From: Pedobacter foliorum
Lineage (GTDB): Bacteria > Bacteroidota > Bacteroidia > Sphingobacteriales > Sphingobacteriaceae
Direction: 5' to 3'
Assembly: GCF_013266735.1 (NCBI RefSeq)
Contig: NZ_JABSNU010000020.1
Location: forward strand, 1-64,000
DNA length: 64,000 bases
Below are positions 52,766-61,096 of this stretch, piece after piece. The position numbers and the translations under genes are program-made. Position 1 is the stretch's first letter. Every line of letters begins with the position of its first letter. Below the pieces are notes generated by a model that was not told the origin of the DNA, did no database searches, and worked only from the letters and a program-made list of their open reading frames with translations.

Positions 52766-52825
52766 GATTATAAAGGTTCATAAATTTAAACAAAATATAT
52801 CCTGTTTTTATGAACCTTTATAATC
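52766..52825. repeat. perfect 19-bp inverted repeat between OmpA-family and EamA genes
   Basis: Positions 52766-52784 (GATTATAAAGGTTCATAAA) and 52807-52825 are exact reverse complements around a 22-nt loop. The structure fills the 77-bp intergenic gap, leaving 7 and 10 bp to the flanking coding regions. No T-tract follows on the minus strand. Confidence 0.85.
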
Positions 52826-52832
52826 ATATCTA

Positions 52833-54161
52833 CTACAACTTAACAAACTCAACCCTTCTATTAGAAGCTTTTCCAGCAGGAGTTTTGTTGTCAGCAATAG
52901 GCACGGTCAGTCCTTTCCCATCGGTCTCCATTCTATCATCCTTTATAGAAAAAGTAGTATTAAGGAACTTTTTAACGGATCCAGCGCGTTTTTTAGATAA
53001 GGCAAGATTGGACGCTGCACTTCCATCTGAGTCCGTATGGCCAATTATTTTGATTTTTACATCAGGATTTGTAGCTAAAGCATCCCCAATTTCTTTAAGA
53101 ACGGCATATGACTGCGGTTTTATCTGATCTGAATTTACATCAAACAAAATTCCTGAAGTCACAAACTTCCCTTCGGTTATCAATTTTGACCGAGTATCTG
53201 GTTTACCAGAAGCCACCTTAATATTTGAGATCAGGTAACTGTAATTTTCGTCATCATATCCACCTGTCGTCTCAGTTGCGAAAAACAACTGGTTAATTGT
53301 TGCCCCAGGATTTACTGCTTTGGGAACATCAAACACCTTAGTCTCATCAATCCATAACCTTAGTCTGCTTCCCTGTATCGAAAGGGCGTAATGAGCCACT
53401 TTTCTTATCGTTTTTCCAAATCCACTTAAAGTCTTACGATCGCTTCGAAATACTTCTTTACGGTCGCTATAGCTACGCATTTCGATGGCTGTATTCAGTT
53501 TTTCATTGGGGTCTATTTTGAACTCAAACGAGTTAACTCGACGGTGGTCGTTTAGAAATTTATTGTCATCATTACTATCTGTACCACTACTAAAAGCGCC
53601 AAATGATACAGGAGGAAGATAATATCCTGATTTAGATACCACATTTAAAATCATATCCCATTCGATTGTATAATCATTCCCAAATGTTTTTAGCTTACTT
53701 CCAGATAAGTACTTCCCCTTACTTAATTTTAGCCAATTCCCTTTTGGGGATTCAATGCCAACTAGCGTACCGTTTGCGTTAGAGTTCCAGTTTAACGGGA
53801 GCTCTCCAATATTATCTTGTACAAAATCTTCTGCATATAACACCTGCTCTCCAGGTATGAAATCAAATTTGGAATAGCTGGCGATCTGCTCCTGCTTCTC
53901 TTCTGGAGCTTCGGTTGTTCCGCTTTTTTCTTTTTCAGCTTTTTCTTTTTCTTCAAATGCTTTATCAATCTGCTTGTCAACTACTTTGTCTGCAGCCTTA
54001 TTTGCCCCACGCTCAACAGCTCTTTCAGCAACATTCTTACCTAGCCTTTTAAGAAATTGTGCATTCCCTGCGAAGCTGCAAAGCGATACAACAAGTAATG
54101 TCATTATACTTTTCCTGTACCCACCACTTTGTTTTCTCTCATTTGATCTAATAGTTTTCAT
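52833..54161 (-). CDS. OmpA-family outer-membrane/peptidoglycan-binding protein
   Basis: A 442-residue envelope protein. The N-terminus has a late hydrophobic signal segment (TLLVVSLCSFAGNAQ). A basic/acidic coiled-coil stretch follows at about 40-90 (KAADKVVDKQIDKAFEEKEK). A central LamG-like beta domain of unknown function covers about 105-315. A C-terminal OmpA domain (about 325-442) has LFDVNSDQIKP, IIGHTDSDG, ALSKKRAGSVKKFL and ASNRRVEF, which bind peptidoglycan. The start is uncertain. The ATG at 54221 overlaps the upstream stop as ATGA (coupling), while the ATG at 54161 gives a shorter N-terminus; I list the latter. Confidence 0.82.
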   Translation of the reverse strand: MKTIRSNERKQSGGYRKSIMTLLVVSLCSFAGNAQFLKRLGKNVAERAVERGANKAADKVVDKQIDKAFEEKEKAEKEKSGTTEAPEEKQEQIASYSKFDFIPGEQVLYAEDFVQDNIGELPLNWNSNANGTLVGIESPKGNWLKLSKGKYLSGSKLKTFGNDYTIEWDMILNVVSKSGYYLPPVSFGAFSSGTDSNDDNKFLNDHRRVNSFEFKIDPNEKLNTAIEMRSYSDRKEVFRSDRKTLSGFGKTIRKVAHYALSIQGSRLRLWIDETKVFDVPKAVNPGATINQLFFATETTGGYDDENYSYLISNIKVASGKPDTRSKLITEGKFVTSGILFDVNSDQIKPQSYAVLKEIGDALATNPDVKIKIIGHTDSDGSAASNLALSKKRAGSVKKFLNTTFSIKDDRMETDGKGLTVPIADNKTPAGKASNRRVEFVKL

Positions 54162-54217
54162 TAGAAAATTTATATAAATTGTTAATAATAGTTTATTAAA
54201 AAATGTTCTTAGCTCTT

Positions 54218-55036
54218 TCATTTACCTTTTGCATAAAACTCATCAAACCTTATTGTTTTAAACATATGCTCAACCACATAAATTAATCGCAAATGTTCAT
54301 CTTCATGCCCGTGCTGAACTTCAATATTGACATACGGAATTCTGTTTACCTGAGCATACACAGACAAGGAGCCGTCCAATGCACTCACACTTTGCAAGAC
54401 GGCATTGATATTCTGCTGTTTCAGATAATTGAAAAAGGCAGGTTCCGTAACAAAAATCAGATCATCGGTATCCATTTCAGGATTAACATAAATGCTGTCA
54501 GCTACTCCAAATAAATACCCGCCGGGCTGATAAGATTGGATACCAAAATTTTCGTCGGTATTATTATGAAGGGTTATTATATACCCTAAACTATCAGGCT
54601 TATATACATCAAACAAGGATAATGCAAGTCCACGAGCTCGCTTTACAGTTCCTTCAACAGTTTTACCAATGCTGTATTTCTTTAAGCTTTTCTCTAATCC
54701 CACGTTGTTAAAGATTTGATTTGGATCAAAAGCATACCTTGGTGGCTGTCCTCCAAAAGAGATATTTCTAACGTTTCCGTATTGGAGTTCAGTCAATGAT
54801 CCACCATTACTTCTGCAGAAAGCTTTAGCCGCATTTAGACCCGTATTTTCATCATCATGCAATACCAAAAAACTTAAGTTCGGCTTTTCATATATAGACT
54901 TAAGAATGCCTATCCTTTTATCAGGCAAATCAAAATAGGCATATTCAGTGGCAATAACTGTCGAATCTGATTGCCCACTACATATGAAAGGACTAAAGCA
55001 GGCAAGCGCCAATAAAGCAAGTAATAACCTTAACAT
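54218..55036 (-). CDS. secreted protein, possible M14/AstE-like zinc hydrolase
   Basis: A 272-residue exported protein (signal peptide about residues 1-20). I do not recognise a named family. The order of residues does fit the zinc carboxypeptidase/AstE fold: HxxE as His60-DD-Glu63, Arg100 before FDPNQIF (103-109, resembling DLNRxF), a third His157 in ITLHNN, and Glu239 in VNIEVQHGH. If correct it would be a periplasmic carboxypeptidase, amidase or deacylase. It overlaps the AraC gene end by 7 bases and the next gene by ATGA, so all three are translationally coupled. Alternative: an inactive relative. Confidence 0.5.
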   Translation of the reverse strand: MLRLLLALLALACFSPFICSGQSDSTVIATEYAYFDLPDKRIGILKSIYEKPNLSFLVLHDDENTGLNAAKAFCRSNGGSLTELQYGNVRNISFGGQPPRYAFDPNQIFNNVGLEKSLKKYSIGKTVEGTVKRARGLALSLFDVYKPDSLGYIITLHNNTDENFGIQSYQPGGYLFGVADSIYVNPEMDTDDLIFVTEPAFFNYLKQQNINAVLQSVSALDGSLSVYAQVNRIPYVNIEVQHGHEDEHLRLIYVVEHMFKTIRFDEFYAKGK

Positions 55037-55911
55037 GGCTTGTCTATTGAGAATAAGCTCTTATACTTACGCGGAGTGATATTAAATGTGCTTTTAAACA
55101 CACGGATAAAAGAGCTTACTGATTCAAATCCTACCATCATTGAAGTGTACGCAATCTGGTAATCTGCATGTTCTAAAAAGTACTTAGCCCTTTCTAGCCT
55201 AACTTGTGTCAGAAACTGATAAGGCGATACCCCATAAGCCTCCTTAAACGTCCTTAGCAAATGATTTACAGACAAACAAGAAAAGCGCGCAACATCGTTC
55301 AGGTTAAATTTTTTATTATAATTATTACTAATAAACTCCTTTGCCAATATCAATCGCTTAAATAGCTCTTGTCTCGTACTTGCCTTTAATGCCCCCAGCC
55401 TTTCCATTCGGCTATTAACCTCTCTGCCTCTTATTCTATAAAAGTTTAGCAGACAATGATGCAGATACTCATTGATCAGTAACTCATCCGCTTCTCCTTC
55501 AATTAACTGTTGATATAAATGCATTACAGTAAATCGCATATCACCACTAAAAGGATAAAATGACTCCAACATTTCCGGCATTTCATTGTTGGTCTCGGTA
55601 ACGCCCGACAACAGACCTGTGCTGCTATAATAAGAGCTGTGAAAATCTGACAAGAAATTAGCACTCACCGAAACAGAAAGAATATCTACTGGGTCATAAG
55701 AATCAATAATACTTGTGTAATTGGTTCCTGGCGGCAGAAAAAGAAAGCTATCCGGAAAGATGCTAACCCTACGTTTTGCCATTAGGTAATCCTGTCGGCC
55801 CCTCAAAACAAACTTAAATGTGTAATGATTCTCCTGCGTCTGCGCAGTAGAATTCCGAACAGTATCGCAGGAAATCCTGTTTCGGTTGCTTAGCTCTCTA
55901 GCGTATCTCAT
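55030..55911 (-). CDS. AraC-family transcriptional regulator
   Basis: A 293-residue regulator. The N-terminal cupin-like sensing region covers about 15-140 (FKFVLRGRQDYLMAKRR, FLFLPPGTNYTS). The C-terminal double helix-turn-helix covers about 190-290 (FSCLSVNHLLRTFKEAYGVSPYQF and a conserved GFESVSSFIRVFK). I chose the ATG at 55911. The longer in-frame start at 56001 runs through a different reading frame that encodes a VOC-like fragment. It heads the operon AraC, predicted hydrolase and OmpA-family gene, and probably controls it. Confidence 0.88.
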   Translation of the reverse strand: MRYARELSNRNRISCDTVRNSTAQTQENHYTFKFVLRGRQDYLMAKRRVSIFPDSFLFLPPGTNYTSIIDSYDPVDILSVSVSANFLSDFHSSYYSSTGLLSGVTETNNEMPEMLESFYPFSGDMRFTVMHLYQQLIEGEADELLINEYLHHCLLNFYRIRGREVNSRMERLGALKASTRQELFKRLILAKEFISNNYNKKFNLNDVARFSCLSVNHLLRTFKEAYGVSPYQFLTQVRLERAKYFLEHADYQIAYTSMMVGFESVSSFIRVFKSTFNITPRKYKSLFSIDKPC

Positions 55912-56128
55912 CACAGAAAGCGTATGAAGATTGATAATTCCGTTCTTCAAGTATTGAACACTCGTTACCGAAAGCATCAATAAAATCTGCTGATAAACCA
56001 CGAGGGGAATATGCCGGAGCTTTAATAAAGTTAATTCCCAACGATTTCATCTCACAGTATTTCTTAATACAGTCGGATGTTGGGATAGTAATTTTGGCAG
56101 TTATGCCAGGGATGTAAGTCTTTTCCAT
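55898..56128 (-). pseudogene. C-terminal fragment of a VOC (glyoxalase-like) domain protein
   Basis: A 76-residue reading frame that matches only the second half of a vicinal-oxygen-chelate domain: AKITIPTSDCIKKYCEMKSLG, then FIKAPAYSPRGLSADFIDAFGNECSI, as in the usual beta-alpha-beta-beta-beta C-terminal repeat. VOC domains are normally about 120-130 residues, so the N-terminal half is missing. Only 94 bp separate it from the response regulator gene. It overlaps the AraC start by 14 bases and may survive only as a leader. It could also be an intact short protein. Confidence 0.5.
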
Positions 56129-56222
56129 TGCCTTTAATTTTGTTTAGGTAAAATTAAAAGCGTGGGATACGCGCCACATCCGCAGCCTGCGGTAGTTTTA
56201 TAAATACGTAATTTACTTAGTT

Positions 56223-56861
56223 TTAGATAAGACCTCTCTTATAAGCTTCTTTAACAAGGCTAACCATATTCTTAGCATTTAGCTTGTGGCTGATGTTTAA
56301 ACGATGAGTTTGAACGGTTCTTAAACTAATAAAAAGACTTTCCGCAATCTCATGATTGGTAAATTCCTTTGCAATTAGTCCAAGTATTTCTAATTCTCTC
56401 TTTGTTAGCACGACCTGTTGTGCAGACCTTTTTTTCCCTAAAAGCATTTCATCCATCAGATTCTTTTGAATCTGTTTATCAAGATATTGATTACCCATCA
56501 TAACCTCCTCAATTGCATTTATCATGGTAAGTTGATCCGTATTTTTAAGTAAATAGCCTGCTGCCCCATTTCGGATCATTTGTTTCACATAAAATGATTC
56601 ATCCATATTCGTTAATGCCAATATTTTTACGGAGGGATAATCTTTTGCGATTTGCTGACACAGATCGATCCCACTCATATCGGGCATTTGGATATCTAAT
56701 AAGAGTACATCCGGCAGTGCAATTTTTAAATTATTAAGTAAGGAATTCCCATTCTCTGCAGCGAACACAATACTCAAATGGTTCTTTTTGCTTAGCATTG
56801 CCTTTATGCCTTGAATGACCAGCAGATGATCATCGGCTATTCCAATAGTAATAGGTATCAT
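56223..56861 (-). CDS. NarL/LuxR-type response regulator
   Basis: A 212-residue cytoplasmic regulator. The receiver domain covers 1-120, with acidic pair Asp10/Asp11, phospho-acceptor Asp56 in LLLDIQMPDMSG, and the Lys of LLKNT. A LuxR-type helix-turn-helix lies at about 148-212 (LTKRELEILGLIAKEFTNHEIAE, SLRTVQTHRLNISHKL). It overlaps the kinase gene by ATGA and is its partner. Targets are unknown; the AraC operon 94 bp downstream is a candidate. Confidence 0.94.
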   Translation of the reverse strand: MIPITIGIADDHLLVIQGIKAMLSKKNHLSIVFAAENGNSLLNNLKIALPDVLLLDIQMPDMSGIDLCQQIAKDYPSVKILALTNMDESFYVKQMIRNGAAGYLLKNTDQLTMINAIEEVMMGNQYLDKQIQKNLMDEMLLGKKRSAQQVVLTKRELEILGLIAKEFTNHEIAESLFISLRTVQTHRLNISHKLNAKNMVSLVKEAYKRGLI

Positions 56862-58852
56862 AAACTTGTATTTTGTATAATCAATCCATTTTCTTGCTTA
56901 ACATACTTCATAACGTCAAACTCGACAAAAACAGTTGTTCCATTTCCCGGTGATGAGTCAACTTCTATATAACCATTTACAGCATCAACCCTTGATTTTA
57001 AGTTACTAAAACCAAGGCCTTCACTTTCGCCCATTTTTACTCCTACTCCATTATCCTCAACTGTTATCGACAGTGCATTTTCATGGTAACTCATTTGCAC
57101 CAATACATAATTTGAATGCGCATGTTTGATCACATTATTTATCAATTCCTGTATAACTCGGTAAACCAGTAACTCGAAATTGCTTTCTAATCTTGGTACT
57201 TCCCCTACTTTTAGGTAATTAATCTTAAACCCTGGTGACTGTAGCCTTGAAAAATAGGTGGCCAATGCTTTATTTAAACCAAACTTCACTAATAACTCAG
57301 GGGCAAGATTATGTGCAATCATCCTAATTTCCTGAGAGGCGCTATCCAGCATTGACACTGTATGATTAAAATGATTATGGATGTCTAGATAATTCTGATC
57401 GTTTTGCAAGATACTCAAGTGCATTTTTGTTGCAGATAATAATCCACCAACACCATCATGTAAGTCCTTAGCTAATCGTGATCGCTCAGTTTCTTCCCCG
57501 TCAATCATAGCCCGAAGTACCTGCATCTCTTTCTCCTTTTGAAGCAAAGCAAGGTTTTTGTTTGCAATTCTTTGCTTATTTCTATACCAAAAATAGATCA
57601 GGAGTGTAAATGCAACCAAAGTAATAATGACAAAGATTGAGACTACTATATAATTGTCTTTTTGAGATATTTTCAATTGATTTTTAGCATTAAGTAGCTT
57701 TTGTTGAGCAATCTCTCTTTCTTTCACCGAGTTTTGAAATTCGGCTTCCAATCGCTGCACACTCTGCTGAAGATCCAAGCCTAACAACCTAGCATTTAAT
57801 TGTTCGTACTCCTTTCTATAGTGCAGAGCATCTCGTAATTGATTTTGTTTTTCTTTAAGCTCAGAACCTAACAACAAAAGCTCTCTAAGCATATTCTCTG
57901 ACTCTGCCCTACGAGCATAATTTATTCCTTGAAGCAAATGGTATTCCGATTTTTGGTAATCGTTTAGCTCATAATAGACCCTAGCCAGCCCTCCATTTGT
58001 ATAGATTAAACAGTCTGAAATTTTTAGTTGGACTGCTAGTTTATAAGCTATCTGATAAAGATCTAATGCCTTTTTATATTTGCGCTCCTGAACAGCTAGT
58101 TCAGCCATATATACATAGGTATAGGTTAGTGTCCCTATATCCTCAGTTTTTTTGACCATGGGCAGTAACTTATCAAAAAGCGAACTGGACACTTCAAATT
58201 GGTTATTCAGCGCTCTTGCCCTAGCCAATTGCATTAGGGTCATTATATCAGCAGAAACATTCTTATTCCTTCTTCCCAAACTTTCTGCCTTTAGCGCATA
58301 CTCCAATGATTTCTTTTTATCCTTAAGCTCAGTAAAAACAATTGATAAAGTATTGAATGATTTCTGTATCTCTAACTTGCTTCCAATCCTTTCCAAAATT
58401 ATTGCTGCGTCGAGCAAATTATTAGCAGCCATTTGAAAATGCCCTAAAAAAATACCCGCCAATCCTCTTCGTGAATATGATTGAGCCAAATGTGCATCAC
58501 TTTTAATTTTTTTACTTAAAGCAACCGACTTAGATGCCACATCAAGTGCATCACGATATTTTCCTTTAATAAGAAGTACTATTACATACATATTATCTGC
58601 AGCAATAACTCCTTTTAAATTCCCTGTATTATTGGCAATCTCTAATGCTTTTTTGCAATAATTTTCAGCTTTATCAGGCTGGGTATCTACAATTTTAAAT
58701 CCCGAATCTAATAAGTGTTTAATTCGTAAGCTATCGGCCTTGTATTTATCACTTTCATACCCGGATTTTATTTGCCCCTTTAATCCACCCACTGTTAGGC
58801 ATAAGAAAACCACAAGCTTTAACCGAAAAGAATATGATGAGAGATTTGACAT
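56858..58852 (-). CDS. TPR-containing sensor histidine kinase (HisKA_3 type)
   Basis: A 664-residue kinase with an N-terminal signal peptide. A periplasmic array of TPR repeats covers about 30-350 (for example NTGNLKGVIAADNMYVIVLLIKG and AQSYSRRGLAGIFLGHF). A coiled-coil, one membrane segment (YIVVSIFVIITLVAFTLLIY) and a HisKA_3 phosphorylation motif SRLAKDLHDGVGG (about 460) follow. The C-terminal HATPase includes ELINNVIKHA, VEDNGVGV, GLGFSNLKSRV and SSPGNGTTV. It senses an unknown extracytoplasmic signal, probably via a TPR-bound protein, and phosphorylates the NarL-type regulator. The start at 58852 was chosen; the ATG at 58897 lies immediately next to the predicted -7 box. Confidence 0.92.
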   Translation of the reverse strand: MSNLSSYSFRLKLVVFLCLTVGGLKGQIKSGYESDKYKADSLRIKHLLDSGFKIVDTQPDKAENYCKKALEIANNTGNLKGVIAADNMYVIVLLIKGKYRDALDVASKSVALSKKIKSDAHLAQSYSRRGLAGIFLGHFQMAANNLLDAAIILERIGSKLEIQKSFNTLSIVFTELKDKKKSLEYALKAESLGRRNKNVSADIMTLMQLARARALNNQFEVSSSLFDKLLPMVKKTEDIGTLTYTYVYMAELAVQERKYKKALDLYQIAYKLAVQLKISDCLIYTNGGLARVYYELNDYQKSEYHLLQGINYARRAESENMLRELLLLGSELKEKQNQLRDALHYRKEYEQLNARLLGLDLQQSVQRLEAEFQNSVKEREIAQQKLLNAKNQLKISQKDNYIVVSIFVIITLVAFTLLIYFWYRNKQRIANKNLALLQKEKEMQVLRAMIDGEETERSRLAKDLHDGVGGLLSATKMHLSILQNDQNYLDIHNHFNHTVSMLDSASQEIRMIAHNLAPELLVKFGLNKALATYFSRLQSPGFKINYLKVGEVPRLESNFELLVYRVIQELINNVIKHAHSNYVLVQMSYHENALSITVEDNGVGVKMGESEGLGFSNLKSRVDAVNGYIEVDSSPGNGTTVFVEFDVMKYVKQENGLIIQNTSL

Positions 58853-58898
58853 TAACGTAAATGTAAATATTTTTATGGTTTTGGTTAACAAGAACAAT

Positions 58899-58927
58899 CA
58901 AAAATAAAAACAGAATCTACTGACAAA
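58899..58927 (-). promoter_or_regulatory. promoter of the kinase-regulator operon
   Basis: On the minus strand TATTTTTG (58906-58899) matches TAnnTTTG and TTTG (58927-58924) lies 17 bp upstream. The 304-bp gap up to argE (58898-59201) holds only this, a doubtful 24-codon reading frame (58917-58991) and the argE terminator. Confidence 0.6.
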
Positions 58928-59157
58928 CAAACAGATGACTTCCGAACAGATAGAATGAGATGACCATTTCCATGAGTAATCTTTGTTTCATAGTTTAGTT
59001 TTTTTGAATGAATAATAAAGTCATTAGCCCCTTAAAGACTACAAGGCGCAAATTAAGATAAACACCAAACTAAAAATATCCGAGAAACACTAATTTAAAT
59101 AGAACCAAAGCAACCCAACCTTTAGAGAAGGTGAAGGTGAATTAAGGAATGTTTATT

Positions 59158-59189
59158 ATAAAAGGCCTGCCTCAGAATGAAGACAGGCC
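59158..59189 (-). terminator. terminator of the argD-argE operon
   Basis: Stem GGCCTG/CAGGCC (59164-59169 and 59184-59189), extended by an inner CT/AG pair, then TTTTAT on the minus strand, 12 nt after the argE stop. Confidence 0.75.
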
Positions 59190-59201
59190 GCAAGAAGTAT
59201 T

Positions 59202-60269
59202 TTATTTGCCGTTTATGACCGGCTTAAGCATTTTAATATAAAGCTCAATGCCTTCGGCAACCTCATTAACAAAAACGTATTCATCAGCCATATGAGAGCG
59301 TGCCGAATCGCCAGGGCCAACCTTTACCGAAGGAATGCTCAACAAAGCTTGATCAGAAGTTGTTGGAGAACCATAAGTAGTTCTTCCAAGTGCTATCCCC
59401 GATTGAACAAGTGGATGCTCTTTATCAATTGAAGATGGTTTTAATCTAATAGATCTTGGTGTCACCTCGCAATCAACATTAGTACGAATAATCTTTAGCA
59501 CCTCTTCATTGGTATATGCATCAGTTACCCGCACATCCACTGTAAAAGTACATGTAGCAGGAACCACATTATGCTGAGAGCCTGCATTGATGATCGTAAC
59601 CGACATTTTTAATGACCCAAATACCTCTGAAACTTTAGAGAAACGATAATTCCTAAACCATTCAATATCTTTAAGTGCTTTATAAATTGCATTATCCCCC
59701 TCTTCACGTGCAGCATGACCTGCTTTCCCTGTCGAAGTACAATCTAAAACCAACAATCCACGTTCTGCAATTGCAAGATTCATTTGAGTAGGTTCTCCTA
59801 CGATTGCAAATTCAAGTTCCCCTAAATCAGGAAGTACACATTCAAGACCATCGTTACCCGAGATCTCTTCTTCAGCCGTTGTAGCCAAACAAATGTTGTA
59901 GCTCAATTCTTCCTGTTCATAGTAGTATAGAAAAGTGGCTATAAGCGATACCAGACATCCTCCTGCATCATTACTGCCTAGTCCGTATAATTTGCCATCT
60001 TCTACTTCTGCATCGTAAGGATTGCGCGTATAGCCCGAATTTGGCTTTACAGTATCGTGATGAGAATTTAAAAGCAATGTAGGCTTGTTTGCATCAAAGT
60101 GCTTATTGTAAGCCCAGATATTATTGAGCTTACGATATGTTTTTATATTGCGTTGCTGCAAAAACTGTTCTATCGCATCAGCCGTCTTATCTTCCTCTTT
60201 ACTAAAAGACTGAATGCCTATTAGTTTTTTCAACAATTCTAAACTATCTTTTTGCAGTTGTTCTATCAT
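59202..60269 (-). CDS. argE: M20-family N-acyl-ornithine/citrulline deacylase
   Basis: A 355-residue zinc aminoacylase of the M20 family. Metal-ligand motifs are LLNSHHDTV (about 71-79), GSNDAGGCLVSLIA (about 97-110, bridging Asp) and the catalytic TTAEEEISG (about 130-138); a dimerisation domain lies at about 165-275. In Bacteroidota this position in the arginine cluster encodes the enzyme that removes the succinyl (or acetyl) group from N-acyl-citrulline. The succinyl reading is favoured by residue Val90 of the adjacent ArgF'. It is the last gene of its operon, 6 bp after proC. Confidence 0.88.
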   Translation of the reverse strand: MIEQLQKDSLELLKKLIGIQSFSKEEDKTADAIEQFLQQRNIKTYRKLNNIWAYNKHFDANKPTLLLNSHHDTVKPNSGYTRNPYDAEVEDGKLYGLGSNDAGGCLVSLIATFLYYYEQEELSYNICLATTAEEEISGNDGLECVLPDLGELEFAIVGEPTQMNLAIAERGLLVLDCTSTGKAGHAAREEGDNAIYKALKDIEWFRNYRFSKVSEVFGSLKMSVTIINAGSQHNVVPATCTFTVDVRVTDAYTNEEVLKIIRTNVDCEVTPRSIRLKPSSIDKEHPLVQSGIALGRTTYGSPTTSDQALLSIPSVKVGPGDSARSHMADEYVFVNEVAEGIELYIKMLKPVINGK

Positions 60270-60275
60270 AAGTAA

Positions 60276-61094
60276 TTATTCTTTAGTGTATAGAGCTCCA
60301 GCCTTAATTGCCGATAACTTAATACCCTTAATTAAAGATGAGCTGAAGCCATTATGCTCCATCTCGTTTAATCCAGCTATTGTACATCCCTTAGGCGAAG
60401 TAACTTTATCAATCTCCTGTTCCGGGTGTGATTGCATTTGTAATAGCAAATCTGCTGCACCTTTTGCTGTTTGTACAGCCATTTTTAATGCTTCATCTGC
60501 ATGGAAGCCAATTTCAACACCACCTTGCGATGCGGCTCTTATCGCACGTAAGAAAAATGCAATTCCACAAGCACATAATGCAGTTGCAGAAGTCATTAGA
60601 TCCTCGTTAATTTTAACAACTGACCCAACAGTTTCAAACATCCTGATCACCTCGTCTACATTTTCTTTTGAAGCATTGTCAGTGGCTACGCAAGTCATAG
60701 ATTGACCTATAGCTATTGCCGTATTAGGCATCGCTCTTACAACTTGTACTCCCTCCCCCAGTTTATTTCTGATATCAATACAACTTACACCAGATGCAAC
60801 AGAGATGAAAACTTGTTTCTTCGGATCAACTGCAGGACGTATTTGTTCCAGTAACTGATTAAGTTGTTGTGGCAAAACAGCCAAAACCACAATATCAGCA
60901 GCCGCAACAACAGCAGCATTTTCGCCGCTTACCATAAATCCCTGATCAGAAAATGCAGTTAAATTAGAAACATTACGCCTTGTAAGCGTAATCTGACCGG
61001 GTTGTGCATAATTAGCCTTAACTAGCCCTTTGGCTAATGAGACACCAATATTTCCGCTTCCTAAAATGGCAATACTGCCTTTAAACTGGTTCAT
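60276..61094 (-). CDS. proC: pyrroline-5-carboxylate reductase
   Basis: A 272-residue NADPH-dependent reductase making proline. The Rossmann motif is AILGSGNIGVSLAKGLVKA (residues 9-27), then VVLAVLPQQ, SVASGVS, VVRAMPNTAIAIGQSMT and the C-terminal helical dimer region (KGCTIAGLNEMEHNG). It is embedded between argB (2 bp) and argE (6 bp), linking the glutamate-semialdehyde branches of proline and arginine synthesis in one operon. Confidence 0.95.
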   Translation of the reverse strand: MNQFKGSIAILGSGNIGVSLAKGLVKANYAQPGQITLTRRNVSNLTAFSDQGFMVSGENAAVVAAADIVVLAVLPQQLNQLLEQIRPAVDPKKQVFISVASGVSCIDIRNKLGEGVQVVRAMPNTAIAIGQSMTCVATDNASKENVDEVIRMFETVGSVVKINEDLMTSATALCACGIAFFLRAIRAASQGGVEIGFHADEALKMAVQTAKGAADLLLQMQSHPEQEIDKVTSPKGCTIAGLNEMEHNGFSSSLIKGIKLSAIKAGALYTKE

Positions 61095-61096
61095 AA

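Noticed and set aside
55911..56001. Longer AraC start at 56001
   Set aside because: The added 30 residues lie over the VOC-like fragment in another frame and do not resemble AraC sensing domains.
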